Below are positions 24,101 to 35,164 of a stretch of 64,000 nt of DNA, in pieces. The notes beneath the pieces are model-generated. The model saw only the letters and a program-made list of their open reading frames with translations, did no database searches and had not been told where the DNA came from. Numbering within the stretch: position 1 is the first letter of the stretch; each line of letters starts with the position of its first letter. A program made the translations under genes and the position numbers. Source of the stretch: Lytechinus pictus (taxonomy: Eukaryota > Echinodermata > Echinoidea > Temnopleuroida > Toxopneustidae); contig NC_087245.1 of assembly GCF_037042905.1 (NCBI RefSeq), positions 28,646,001-28,710,000 on the forward strand, written 5' to 3'.

Positions 24101-27100
24101 TTAATCTGCTGATTATAATGGACTACGCTCTGTTATCTTAGTTTCTTGTCGACCCTCCTGTGCAACATTTGGTTTTACATACATGTATATATTCAGTTTG
24201 TGTTTATTCAATGTGATCTCTTTTTTTCAATTTCCGTTTCAAAGCATACATAATAAATGGAGTTTTCACAACGTATACAGAGGGTTCAGGAATACAGTAC
24301 ATGTATTGAGAATGCCCACCAAATGACAAAGAACAGCTGTCGAAAATAATGGTGAACCGGAGCAGCAGTTTCGCCCTCTGTTTCGGAGCTGACGAAAAAT
24401 TGCAAATAATATGTCGTTTGTCCAGAGTCCAGGACGAACTGCTGTTTTGAGTCACCAATTTTTGAAACAGAGTTCTTGGTTGCTCTTTGTCATCATTTTG
24501 GTGGGCATTTGACAATACATTTTCTCTGTTCTTGAGCCCACTGTACTTCGAGCAAAACCCTCATAATTATTATAAAACGGTCGTGATAAAATAAGTTGAG
24601 GATACTATTTATAGACAAAGTCACTCACTGCATCATGACCAATGGCAGCTTGTCCAATTATTGTTGACGCTGGTAATTTCTGTTTACTTTTATGTGTTCT
24701 ATTTACTTTTCCTTTTCTCCATTTTTTCTCCAAATTATTTCCTTTAGTTTTGTTTTTGGCGCCTTACTGAAAGTGGCTCGAGGGCGGAAATGAGCTCTTG
24801 CATCCACTAAACACGCCACAGACATTAGCTGATGATGAATTGTATTGGACTCAAATTATTACATTCTCGTCACAAAAGCATGTGCCTACTTTATTTTTTC
24901 CCCAAAGCTCTAAATGTTTCGAAGTTTTAAGTTTATTTCATTTCACAATCATTACAGAGCAGATTATTATAACTCAAACAAGGTGACAGTACAATCCGGA
25001 TTTGCAAAACAAAATTACCACATTAAGCGTACATCACTAAATATTGTGAGCGGAAAGAAGTGTAATAAAAGTGCATTTGTTTGTCTCTACAATTAAAGCT
25101 GAGGAAATTATATATGTTCTCTAAAAAATGACGAACATGGTGAAAGTTTCTCCAAATTCAGATACAAAGCAAGAGACATTCGATTGAGGATTAAAAACAA
25201 TAACCTCTCTGTGATTCTTTTTATTTCAGTGATCCGCTGTAGTAGTGCCACATCTCCCCAACACTGTTCGGTGAGCTGTTCAACGTCCAACTCGGTAGGG
25301 TCAGTCTGTACCTACCAATGTGCCACAGGACTTACTCTATCGGGCTCATCTCAACGTGTTTGTCAAGAGGTTAGCGGGAATGCAGCACAATGGACTGGCA
25401 CTCAACCAACGTGTACAGGTAATTTAGAAGTATTACATCAAACAACTTTTGCTTTGCCAGTGATTTTATCTGACGACAGATTTGCTATCATTCAATCAGA
25501 TGCAGGGAGTTCACAAGCTTGTCACTGGTCACAGTTGCCAGCGAAGATTATTTACAAATTCTTCTTGGAACACTTTCCTCAAGAATTGGAACATCTTTTA
25601 CTTTTACCAGAATGGATCAAATGTAGGCTTTATTTTTGTGTTTGTTACGAAAATCCATTTTACGCTTTTCATGAATTTCAGTCACGAGTATCCGAGATAA
25701 GGACTAATGAATTATGCTAAATTTTGAAAGGTCGTAATGCATTATAATGAAATGAATTATAATGCATTATAATAAAATTTTGAATAGTATTTGGGGTTAA
25801 TTCCTCAAGACCAACATTACCTTCCTCGTATATAGAGATATGTTTGAAAGCTTATCATCATGACGTATTTGTGCTTGTGATTCTCTTGTAGATGATTACG
25901 CACCAACGGTGACGCGCTGTCCATCTTCATTTGTCGCCAATCGGACTGAGCACTGGGGTGTAGAAGTCACATTTACAGAACCAACTGCCACAGACAACTT
26001 CGACCAGACGCTACAGACATGGACAGTTCCTGCGGACCTCACATCTCCTTACATCTTCACTGCTGATACTGCTTGCGAGTATCACTTCCAGGATGACGCC
26101 GGAAATTCTGTTGCGTGTACTTTTGATGTCGAGATACACGGTAACACGTTTTTGCTGTTCTCGGATGATTGCAAGTTATTGTATGTTAAGAAAATAAAGC
26201 ACCAGTTCCTATTAAGATTGGTTAAGATCTTACGAATATTCTTTCGTAAAACTGCAGGCAGTCTGATAGCACAAAATATTTCCAGTAAATGAATCAAATA
26301 ATAGTGTCCATGCTTTCCTTTCAATCTGCATGGTAGATACGGTCGTGCCAGAATTTTTGACCTGTCCATCCAGCCAAAATCTGCGATCAAGCACGGATAT
26401 GACCTTGGTGACTTGGGATGAACCAGCGTGTAGGGAAATCCCCGGTGATGAGGTGCGACTTGTTTGTAACTTTGGTAGTAACAGCGTCATATTACCATGG
26501 GGAAATAATCACGTGATCTACAACGCAACGAACATGAAAAATGGACTCAGTGAGATTTGCGACTTTTATGTCAATATCGAACGTAAGCATTATATATATT
26601 TTCTTTGATCAATGATGTATATCTATAAGTTATTGAAGGGTGTTTCAATTCTATGTCCAACTTTAACCCTTTGCGTGCGACGGGCTTCCACAGAAGCCCA
26701 GCGAGTCATTCACTTAGCTACGACGGGCTTCTACAGAAGCCGAGAAATGTTTGGTTTAATTCAATGAAGTTTTTCAGCTTTTTCGTAATTGTTATGTACT
26801 AAAACCTCTGCCACTATTTACTTTATAAACCTATTTCGATAACAGATTGAAAAAAATATACAGCTACGTGGGGAAAAATCCCGAAAATAGGAAATCATTT
26901 CAACTTAAACCGATTTTTTCGTTGGAGTCGGACGGGAAGGATAAATTTTGTGACGAGCACGTACGCGCGCGCATAAGGCCTGATCACGTGATTTTTTCCG
27001 ATCAGGTGATTTGATCCATATCGTTGTTCTGATAAATATACGTTAACATCTTTTCTGCAAGATCGTCACGTAATAAGCTACGCGGTTATTTAACCATTTT

Positions 27101-30100
27101 CGTCTTATTTGTTTAATCAAGAAGATATCACTCTATATAGAATGATATCTCCTTGGTTTCATCGATTGATTGCATTTTCAGAAAAGCAAAAAGCTTGTAA
27201 TGTCTTAGTACTTTGAGCTGATCTCGGTGCACTTTTGAACTTTTTCCCTCCCCATCATCCCTCTTCTTCTCATTTTTTGTCTACTATTATGAAAAAAAGA
27301 GAAAAGAAAGCAGTTTAGCACACCATTCATCTTCTGCTCTTTTCAAAAGGGGAACGTCCATGTAGTTCATGATATCGGCACTACCCGAACAAAAGAATGT
27401 CTGGGCGGCCACTCAAGCAAATTCCTTCCGAAAAGAGCAGGATACAGATGGTCAACGCCCCGAACAAAAGGAAGATTAGTGTTTATCGGCAGGATGACCC
27501 ATTGAACGCTTTTCGTACTTATAGAAATACAAAAAGCTTTTATGAATCTTTTTTTTTTCGACCAACATACCGTATCTACAAAAAAAAGGTCTCGTTTACC
27601 GACAACACAGGTGCTTATGACATCCGTCAGTGATTCATATTGCATAAAGGCGCTTCCCCTGGGTGATGATGCATATAAGGATGAACGAATAATTATTTAG
27701 GGAAAAAAAAAATATGTTCAAATGTCAGGGATAGCGAGAGAGAATGAGATACAGTGATAAAAGGGGGAACAGACAAGTGCACTTTTGCTAAAATTCCATG
27801 CATGAATATCTACTTAAACGAATTACAACATGACTTTATTTTTTGGTTAGATTACTTTGAAAAATCCCACAACGTTTATTTGTTGCAACTCGGTCCTCAG
27901 ACCCTTGCCAAACTGATGACAGTTTATCATTGTTCTTGTTTGACCCCCCCCCCCCTCCCCCCGATCTACTTAAACGAATTACAACATGACTTTATTTTTT
28001 GGTTAGATTACTTTGAAAAATCCCACAACGTTTATTTGTTGCAACTCGGTCCTCAGACCCTTGCCAAACTGATGGCTGTTTATCATTGTTCTTGTTTGAC
28101 CCCCCCCCCCCCTCCCCCCGATGGAAATGTTCTGACCTACACTCTAATATATATTGCTTGTTTGTCTCCTCTCTCCGATTTTCTGTTTTTTAATTGCGAG
28201 TAACGCGGTGGAAAAGATAAGAATAAAGACCGTCCTGGCCCCTTTTATCCCTGTTACGACCCCCCCCAAAAAAAAATCGCATTTGGGGCGCTTACCATGG
28301 TTTGCATCTAAACCAAAATGTTTGGAAAAAGATGTTATACAGGGACAGCAATGTTTTTTTATGGTACAGGGGTTGAGCTGTGGGACGGGGATGAAGCGGC
28401 TAAAATATTACAATTTGCTAATTCATATCATTTTACAGAATGAATTTATAATAGGTTAGGGTTTAGAAGCTCTTCATCTTATTTCCGTTTCTCTCCCAGA
28501 TGAAAACTTTTGCATTGAAAAGTTGACGGAAACATAATCACTTCAAATGATAAAACCAATAATGAACTAAAAGTTTCCTCGCGCGAACTTGGAGGAAATA
28601 GAATGATACAGGATGAGAAATTACGCTAAGGCACCCCCTACAAAGAAAACACGTTTGTCTGGCGTGTCACCCGATAGAACCCTCTCAATCCTACAAACTT
28701 TTATTCATGTGTAACCTACACCCCCCCCCCAAAAAAAAAAAAAAAAATTGATACCGACCCAAATTTTATTGAATTTCCTACTTTTTTGCCAATTTCTTTC
28801 TCCCTTTTTTTTACCGGCGAATAGCGTGGTAGAAAAGATTCATAGAGGGAAAAAATTGTTTTCGTTACTGAATGTGGTAGGGAGTGGACCGGCCGAAAAA
28901 AAAATCAGAAATTTATATAGACTTCGGATTTTTTTTTACATGTTTGCTGCAAGGGGTGAGCACTGAAAATACCTACCAACTCCGCCGCCTCTGTACTATT
29001 AGATTGAACGATTAAAACGATAGAGACAAAAATGAATTATAACTATTGTGAATGTTTTTTTTTTAATGATTTATTTTCGGTTGTGAAATCAAGGAGACAA
29101 TAAAACAGAACGAAGGAGACAATCGAAAAAAACGAAAGAACAAACAAAAAACACTTGTGATTGCGGATGCTATAATTTATTCAAGAAAAAAAATACTTTT
29201 TGTTACTTTCAGTAATTGCTTGGCTCTTTTTGAGGGAATAGTAAGATAAAGAAAGAAACGTAGAAAGTGACAAGAAGAGAGTTGGGAGGTATGATTTCAG
29301 ACTTACAATTTTAGTCACTTTTATTCTTTTAACTCTTTGAAATAATTTCAGGATATTACAAATCGAATACCGATGCACAAACTTCAGGAACAAGATTATT
29401 TCATTATTATTATAATATCTGCGTGGGAAATCGAATTAAATGAGACATATAATTTATGAAAAAATCTAAAAAAGAAAATTACTTTTAGTGAAAGATTGAG
29501 GCCTCTGTCTTGCCATAAACCTAAGCCCCAAGTTCACAAAAAATAGTTTAGTCGTGCATTTTTATACGATGATGATGATCATCATCATCATATTGTCTTT
29601 TGCGAAAGATATCTACCCACGTTATCAATATAGAAAATGGAAGATGATATAGAAATTATTGTGAAATGACAGTGACAATAGTAATTTTAAAAGGTTTTTC
29701 GGGACATTATTTGAGAAACAGGGGGGAAAAACACCAACATTTTTGACATGATGACCACGATGCAATAGGACGAGAGGCCCAAAAATGCAACCATCTCCGA
29801 TCAATACAAGTTGCCAAAAAACGAGGCATTCTCTCGGAACCGTTTCCGATTAAGAGAGAGAGAGAGAGGGGGGGAGACGTTAGATGTAATGTAAAATGAC
29901 AGGTACTGAGAAGAAAAATCAGAAAGGATTGAGGGGATGGGGGCAGGTATATACCTCGTAATCCAAATCGGGAAGAAAGAAGACGATACAGATATAATTT
30001 AAATGAGAAGAACTTAGAGAAAAAAGGTGAAGAAGGGAGGGGATAAAGAAAGACGATAGATATAAAGGGAATGAAAGCGGTAGATAACACATTCAGTTAC

Positions 30101-32439
30101 AGGTTAGAAACCAGGGAAAAGGGAAAACGAGGAAATCCTTAATTGGTACCGTTTTATAAATACATTATACATGCACATTTTATATTGAAAAATGCGCAAT
30201 AATTAAACAAAAATTTACCATCCGCCAGTCAAATAGAATGGTTTCAGTAGCTTTCAAGTGCTATTGAAAATTTGTAAACAAATTTTATGTAATACGAGCC
30301 CCTGGAAAACTTTTGAACCCACACCCCCCGCTTTCTCTCGTTCTCTCATCCAATATTGCTCTTATTTTTGTCCTCTATTTCAAAGGAAACAAAATAAAGA
30401 ATTAATAACACCGTTTATCCTCTGCTCTTTTAAAAATGAACAAAAGAAAGTCATGGCGGACGCTCAAACAAATTCCATATAAAAAGAGCAGGGGACAAAT
30501 AGCCAACGCCCTGAATAAAAGGAAGATTAGTGTATTTCGTCAGGATGACCTAGTAAATGCTTCTCGTATTTAGCGATACAAAAAGGTCTTAGGAATACTG
30601 CTTTTTATATTACGATAGTAACAATAAAAAAGTAAATGTTTACTTATTTAAAACATGCAGGCGCTTAAGACATGCCAAGAACATTTTCTTGAGCATGACA
30701 GTGCTTTCTTCACAAAAAATACAATTTTCCCCTGGGTGATGATACCCATAGGGATGGAAGAAGATGCAAATGAGATTTTAAAAAAGAATAGAAAATGCAA
30801 ATCGAGATACATGTATAGGAGAATGATAAATCGACAGAAAGAATGGAAGGGGAAAAAGAGGAAATAGACCAAAAAGGTATAATATAAACCATAATGTGCG
30901 CTTTTGCTATTGCATAAGTATTTACTTATAAAGAATTAGAATACTATAGTCCCCCACCTCAATTTGAAATTCACGTCATTTTATAGAATGAATTTGTCAG
31001 AATTTGTTAGGTTTTGGAAGCTCTTCATCTCATTCTCTCTTTCTCTCCCATGTGAAAATTTTTGCACTGAAAATTCGACAAAAGCATAATCAGTTCAAAC
31101 GCTAAAACTAACAATGAACTAAAAGTTTATGCTACAATTTCAATAGATAATAAAATTTACTTTCTCTCATTGTGACGAACAGTAATCGGTAGCATCGTTA
31201 TTTTGGAGGGAAAAGGGAGATAGAAAAATGAAACGTAGAACGAGACGAGGAGAGCGTTGGGAGGTGTGATTTCAGATTTGAGTCACATTTACCCCCTTCG
31301 CTCTTTGAAATTGCAACAGGAAAACCAATCGAACACTGGTATGCAATCTTCAGGAACAAAATCATTTTTTATTACAAACTATAATTTATGAAAAGAAGAA
31401 ACCAAGGGCGATTTTTAGTGAAACATTGAGGCCACCGTCTTGAAGCCCAGAAGCCAAAAATCACAATATAGTTTCGGACTTTCGTTGCGCAGCATCATCA
31501 TCGTACTTGCAAGGGAATATATTCACCATTTTTTATTCATTCTGGAAAATAAAGGTATTTGGTATGCTGTGATTTCACCCAAAATGGATTATCGTCGTAA
31601 TTATACACTTTGCAAATGATCTGAATACAGGGAGGTAAAGAAACCATTCATGAGTAGCGTGACAATAGGCAATGAAAAAAGCACTAGAGCAGACAACAAA
31701 GCGGTATTGATCGAACCCGACTTGTCCGCGCGTGCTGATTACCCTTACGCAATTTTGTACACAGTGCCTATTGACTTGGGGAAAAAATGAAGATTTTAAA
31801 AAATAACACGACTTTTTCCTCGTAAATTTCTTAACTATTCTGTTGATTTGAGAGGCGAGACCTTTAATTCTAGAAAGAAAAATGTCTGATCTTTCATCTT
31901 TACATTTACTAAAAATCCTGAAAATACTTCAGTTTGGCGCAATTAGCAATAGATCAGGAAAACACTGCCACAGATCCAAATATCAGCAATGTACAAAAAC
32001 GGCTCCGCCGCAGGGAGAGGTATCCGGTTTCGCGGGCCCGCACGCAAAGGGTTAAAGAGCAAGTGTTTTTTTATTTCTCTAAAGTATGAAATTCAGACGC
32101 CAGTGTAAACTTTTTAACAATATGTTAACTTGCACTGAGCTGCATGATAGATTTGAAATATGGACAGGAAAATCTGATATGGTATGAAGTTTTGTTTTCA
32201 AAGTATCATACTTGCATTTTTTTTGTTTTTGATATAAAGAACAAATTGGTTCATGTTAATAATGGTAAGGGCAAGAAACCGTAAATGGCATACTCATGCA
32301 GTGGCGTACCTGGGATTTTACACAGGGGGGGGGGGGGGGGGCAAAACCGTCCGCCCAAAAATTTGACAAGCCAAAAAAAAAAAAAAAAAAAGGTCTTCAA
32401 TCACAAATGAAGGATTTCGTACCAGAAAATAATTTGACA

Positions 32440-32477
<38 letters not shown>

Positions 32478-35164
32478 TTAAGGATTTCGTACCAGAATTT
32501 TTTTTTGTCAAGCCAGGGATACGTCCTTTGCATGGGTTGTGGCTCGTCAGGGGGGCAGACTGCCCCCTCTGACCCCCCCCGTAGGTACGCTAGTGTACTC
32601 ATGGGTCTGTATTTCTGGTAATCAATCATCATGTCTGATTTCAGGAGGGCCCTGGGTTAGCAATCACTACGGTCAATGATTTTAAGCATACTTACTCTCT
32701 CCAATCCAGCGATGCCATGCATGAAGTTACGTTCGCCGTCACACGGCGCCATGTCTTGTGATACCTGGGCCTATGGTCGATACTGTAGTATGTCCTGCAA
32801 TGAAAATTATGACATCCCTCCTCCTAGCCCGTTCCAACCCGTTGCCGATGTGTTCACATGCGGCTCATCTGGACAGTGGAGTCCTACTTTCTATGTGCCT
32901 GACTGTTCACGTAAGTACAGAATGAGATATACATGTAGCCAATAAACTTTAAGGTTCCTTAACTCATCTAGGCCAATGATGGTCAGGAAAATAATACAAA
33001 GAAGAATGCACAGGATAACCCTAATTTATTCACAAATTGGCCTACAGCATACATCATTTTTTAAAGTGATTGCTAGGTGTAACTTTACATAGGCCTATAT
33101 TCTGTATACGCTCATAAAGTCTTTCTTGTTGTTCAATTTCCGGGGAAGGTCTTCTAGCAAAAGTCCTCACCGGAAAGTCAGCAAATGAAAACAATTTCCA
33201 ATTTCTTGCTAATAATTTACTACTTAATAAAACAATTAATAATTCCTTCATGTTCTGTTTGTAACTAGAATTACGAGACCCGACCAAGATCAACCTTCCA
33301 ACAGATCTGCTCTACTACAGTGGCCACTGCGGTAGTCCAGATGCATTGACTGATATTGCACAGTCTTTCATAGAGACAATCGAGAAATCCATCCACAGCG
33401 GTATCTGCAAAACCAACGGAGACTGTACTGTCGACAATGTCGCAATAACATGTGGCTTCCCGACCCGTCGTAGAAGAAAACGTGCCCTGGTCAGAACTCT
33501 AAGATCCAGTGCTACAGGGTTGTCTGTTGATAACAACGATCATGCCGATAGTACTACTTATGACATCGAGGGAAGACTTGGCGAAGGGCTGCAGGAGATT
33601 CGCATTTCGATGAACCTAGGAGTTGGTGTCGGCCTTTCTAAAGCAGACTCCGCGTCCGTGAAGGAGGCACAGGAGAAGCTTGAGAATCTGGCCAGAGAAG
33701 TGTTGGACATTGCAGTATCCGGAAATAACGAGATTTTCAATATCTTGGGGGCATCTCATGATGATACTGAAGATTCCGCAACCGAAGCCTACCTTTTCAT
33801 GAATGATCACTATATAGATTGTCCTGATGGTTACGTCGCTGGTCGCAACAACACCACATGTGGTAAGCAGATGGAATGTAGGTGGTAGGCCTACTGGTAA
33901 AGGTACCAAGGTTTTACAATATGCTTTAGTGTATATTATGCGTACGGGTGTGTGTGCGTTTATGGGGTGGGTGAGCGTGTGTGTGTGGGGGGGGGGGGGT
34001 GCGGGGAAGTGGGTGCGGGAGCGTTACGAAAAAAGGGGGTTAGTGCATTGAGTTACCAATGGTTACGGTGAGCAAGGATGTGAGGGTGTGTGTGTGCGTG
34101 TGTGTGTGTGAGAGAGAGAAAGAAGGGGGAGGGTAATTTGGCCCATTTTGTTTGACATGACAATCTGTTACTTAATTTCCTACTATTTTCTCCAATTTAT
34201 CATGTCTATATATAGTCGCTTGTACAACTGGTCACTACTATGATACCAAATCCATGGCATGTCACCAATGTGGATATGGATTCTATCAAGACGAGTATGG
34301 TCAGGTGACATGCAAGTCCTGTGACCTTGGTCAGTCTACTCGAAACAAGGGCAGTCCCAGCAAGACTGATTGTGAAGGTGAGTATTGCATGGGAGTATCA
34401 TTAGAAATGTAAGAGCCCGTATGTTCTGGTCTAAAGTTGTGGTTTAACAATATGGAATTAAAATGTGAGATAAATCTCTGACAGTACATATTCAATGTAT
34501 CAGCTCATTTTACTCTGAAATCATTCTCAACTGTCTACGAAGGATAAATAAGATAGCTGTCTTCACCATTACAGAACTATTTGAGTTAAACAGTGGTCTC
34601 AGACTCTAAGTTAAACCCGACTCGACGAGATGAATTCTGGGGACCGTTTCGTATAAACATTTTGTTTGACAAGTTGTAAAAGGAGTATTATGTCAGTTGA
34701 TTCTGATTGGCTATGAAGCCATATTAAGTAGACATTGCTGGATAAACAATCGACAAACCTTTTCATGAAACGCTCCTTTCCTCCGGCCATATAAAGTTCA
34801 GTTAAGAAATTAGACCTAAGTTTATATCTATGTCAATATGAATGTCTGTTACTGGCCTACCAATAACAAAACTGACAAAATTATTTCAATGGATTTTCCT
34901 TTTAATGTTGTGTATTGATTGTAAGATGAATTAACACATTCATCGGTTGGATGTTTCGTCTAATGCAGATCATTTTATTCATTATGTTATACAGATCAAT
35001 GCGAAGCGGGTCAATTTTCAACATCAGGGTTATACCCTTGTATCCAATGCCCATTAAACACGTTTCAGCCGCTGAATGGTCAGACGATGTGCTTCGAATG
35101 CCCGGATGTAAAGAAGACGTGGAATAGAGGAGCTTCTGATGTAGACCAATGTCTTCACATCTAA
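18079..35164 (+). CDS. Gene A: secreted HYR/sushi/GCC2-GCC3 mosaic protein, SVEP1-like
   Basis: Eleven exons: 18079-18136, 18283-18348, 22281-22404, 23488-23603, 25230-25418, 25892-26140, 26337-26582, 32710-32910, 33269-33862, 34216-34377 and 34995-35164. They join in frame to 725 codons with GT/AG at every junction. All introns are phase 1 except the one splitting the first HYR domain (phase 2). The protein has a signal peptide (1-22), Arg8 (23-30), a Pro/Ser segment (33-41), HYR 1 (42-122), sushi 1 (123-185), HYR 2 (185-268), HYR 3 (268-350), sushi 2 (350-417), a unique segment (417-615) with RRRRKR at 483-488, and two cysteine modules (615-724). There is no membrane segment after the signal peptide, so it is probably extracellular. 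The HYR-HYR-sushi-unique-GCC2/GCC3 order matches the centre of SVEP1, an adhesion/matrix protein. It lacks the SVEP1 vWA, EGF and pentraxin parts. The function of this shorter paralogue is unknown. Confidence 0.88.
18283..18348 (+). CDS. Gene A exon 2: octa-arginine and proline-rich segment
   Basis: It follows the acceptor TTTCAG and ends at the strong donor A|GTAAGT, phase 1 to phase 1. It encodes DAARRRRRRRRSDPPPPPSP and a few more Ser/Pro residues. The arginines use CGT, CGA and AGA codons, so the tract is not a pure triplet expansion. Confidence 0.8.
18577..19393. repeat. CTCGCGCTTCGCGCTC repeat array in gene A intron 2
   Basis: Four diverged copies of GCTCGCGCTTCGCGCTCGC occur near 18841, 18953, 19060 and 19213, spaced about 107-153 bp. 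The block is bounded by CAGGGGTGCTGGGGG on the left and GATCCGCCCCTG on the right. It is the reverse orientation of the array at 41903-44273. Confidence 0.7.
19194..20113. repeat. 462-bp tandem segmental duplication
   Basis: Copy 1 (19194-19655) and copy 2 (19656-20113) are almost identical. One visible difference is a C-run shorter by one base in copy 2. The duplication lies in gene A intron 2 and overlaps the end of the CTCGCGCTT array. Confidence 0.92.
20555..20652. repeat. 98-bp hairpin with ~33-bp arms
   Basis: ACACCATG...CTTGGGCAAGTGTTGGTC (20555-20587) pairs with GACCAACACTTGCCCAA...CATGGTGT (20620-20652), with a few mismatches. It lies in gene A intron 2, just outside the foldback at 20721. 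Confidence 0.8.
20721..22205. mobile_element. Foldback element carrying a MITE in its left arm
   Basis: The left arm (20721 to about 21115) and right arm (about 21930-22205) are reverse complements. They share AACGCATAATCATTATA, GTATTTTATCCCAAATAA and CAGTGATGTAAATTTTGATT. The left arm is interrupted by the 149-bp MITE at 20854-21002; the right arm is not. No transposase frame is visible. A LINE-like tail (TTTAGATT repeats near 21597) is in the interior. Confidence 0.8.
20854..21002. mobile_element. GGGGCCCGTTGCAGAAAGAG MITE, copy 1
   Basis: Its ends GGGGCCCGTTGCAGAAAGAG and TCTTTCTGCAACGGGCCCC are inverted repeats. A close relative with the same ends and a related GCGCGCTGTTGATTG interior is at 61601-61750. 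Confidence 0.85.
22281..22404 (+). CDS. Gene A exon 3: first half of HYR domain 1
   Basis: The acceptor is CTTCTTGCAG and the donor AG|GTAAAG, phase 1 in and phase 2 out. It carries the HYR signatures PPRFNNCPQTL and VVIWVEPTCTD. Confidence 0.85.
22803..23354. mobile_element. hAT-like non-autonomous element
   Basis: It begins CAGTGCCGTAC and ends ATAACGCCACTG (inverted ends). The flanks TTTTAAAA (22795-22802) and GTTTAAAA (23355-23362) match at 7 of 8 positions, in line with the 8-bp target duplication of hAT elements. A second short inverted-repeat element (23046-23313) sits inside. It lies in gene A intron 3. Confidence 0.65.
23046..23313. mobile_element. Short inverted-repeat element nested in hAT-like element
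   Basis: Its ends ACCCCGTCTTACAAAGAGTT and CACTTTGTAAGACGGGG are inverted repeats, continuing into GATCCGATCAATCGCAA and ACGATTGATTGGATC. The total is about 268 bp with no coding content. Confidence 0.75.
23488..23603 (+). CDS. Gene A exon 4: second half of HYR domain 1
   Basis: The acceptor is TTCCTCCAG and the donor GCG|GTAAAT. It carries the HYR end pattern FGEGTHSIAYTAIDTGG and then CAVSFTV. The phase (2 in, 1 out) matches both neighbours. Confidence 0.85.
25230..25418 (+). CDS. Gene A exon 5: sushi (CCP) domain 1
   Basis: A single symmetric 1-1 exon encodes a sushi module with the cysteine and tryptophan pattern of complement control repeats: CSVSC, VCTYQC, RVCQ, then AQWTGTQPTC. The acceptor is TTATTTCAG and the donor CAG|GTAATT. 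Confidence 0.88.
25892..26140 (+). CDS. Gene A exon 6: HYR domain 2
   Basis: A complete HYR module in one 1-1 exon: APTVTRCPSSF, VEVTFTEPTATDN, FTADTACEYHFQDDAGN and CTFDVEI. The acceptor is TTCTCTTGTAG and the donor CACG|GTAACA. Confidence 0.88.
26337..26582 (+). CDS. Gene A exon 7: HYR domain 3 (diverged)
   Basis: This 1-1 exon has VPEFLTCPSS, LVTWDEPACRE, LPWGNNHVIYNATN and CDFYVNI, the HYR order with a weaker middle. N-glycosylation sequons NAT and an adjacent NMKN stretch are present. The donor is AAC|GTAAGC. The next intron carries the 5.4-kb piggyBac-like insertion. Confidence 0.85.
26667..32051. mobile_element. piggyBac-like element, 5.4 kb, in gene A intron 7
   Basis: The ends are perfect 13-bp inverted repeats, CCCTTTGCGTGCG and CGCACGCAAAGGG, each flanked by TTAA (26663-26666 and 32052-32055). 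TTAA duplication with CCC...GGG termini is the hallmark of the piggyBac superfamily. Just inside the left end, a GACGGGCTTCYACAGAAGCC motif occurs twice. No piggyBac transposase motif is readable, so this looks non-autonomous or decayed. The interior is internally duplicated: segments near 27400-27560 and 28450-28560 reappear, diverged, near 30450-30600 and 31000-31120. Confidence 0.75.
27808..28120. repeat. 156-bp tandem duplication ending in C runs
   Basis: Copy 1 starts at 27808 and copy 2 at 27964, both with ATCTACTTAAACGAATTACA. They differ at very few bases (GATGACAG versus GATGGCTG) and in C-run length. The 149-aa frame at 27754-28203 only reads through this duplication and is not considered a gene. 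Confidence 0.9.
32299..32595. mobile_element. hAT-like MITE with 8-bp target duplication
   Basis: It begins CAGTGGCGTACC and ends GGTACGCTAGTG, near-perfect inverted ends. It is flanked on both sides by the exact 8-mer TACTCATG (32291-32298 and 32596-32603), the hAT target-site size. The 297-bp body is mostly long A, G and C runs. It sits 107 bp upstream of gene A exon 8. Confidence 0.85.
32710..32910 (+). CDS. Gene A exon 8: sushi (CCP) domain 2
   Basis: Symmetric 1-1 exon with a sushi pattern: CMKLRSPSHGAMSCD, YCSMSCNENYD, FTCGSSGQWSP and PDC. The donor CAC|GTAAGT is strong. Confidence 0.85.
33269..33862 (+). CDS. Gene A exon 9: unique segment with basic cleavage-type site
   Basis: The 594-nt symmetric 1-1 exon resembles the SVEP1 region between its last central sushi domain and its GCC2/GCC3 modules: paired cysteines around LYYSGHCGSPDAL and DCTVDNVAITCGF. 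RRRRKR at residues 483-488 fits a furin-type proprotein convertase site. A helical stretch (SVKEAQEKLENLAREVLD) follows. It ends with CPDGYVAGRNNTTC, which starts the cysteine modules and includes an NNTT sequon. Confidence 0.85.
34216..34377 (+). CDS. Gene A exon 10: GCC2/GCC3 module 1
   Basis: The 1-1 exon has the ephrin-receptor-like cysteine spacing: CTTGHYYD, CHQCGYGFYQDEYGQVTCKSC and a GSPSKTDC end. The donor is AAG|GTGAGT. Confidence 0.87.
34995..35164 (+). CDS. Gene A exon 11: GCC2/GCC3 module 2 and stop
   Basis: It starts DQCEAGQFS, continues CIQCPLNTFQPLNGQTMCFEC, and stops with TAA at 35162-35164. A candidate poly(A) signal AATAAA lies at 35878-35883, about 714 nt downstream. Confidence 0.87.

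Noticed and set aside
27754..28203. 149-aa frame with an internal 52-residue repeat
   Set aside because: The repeat is a DNA-level tandem duplication including C runs inside a transposable element. There is no splice or start context.
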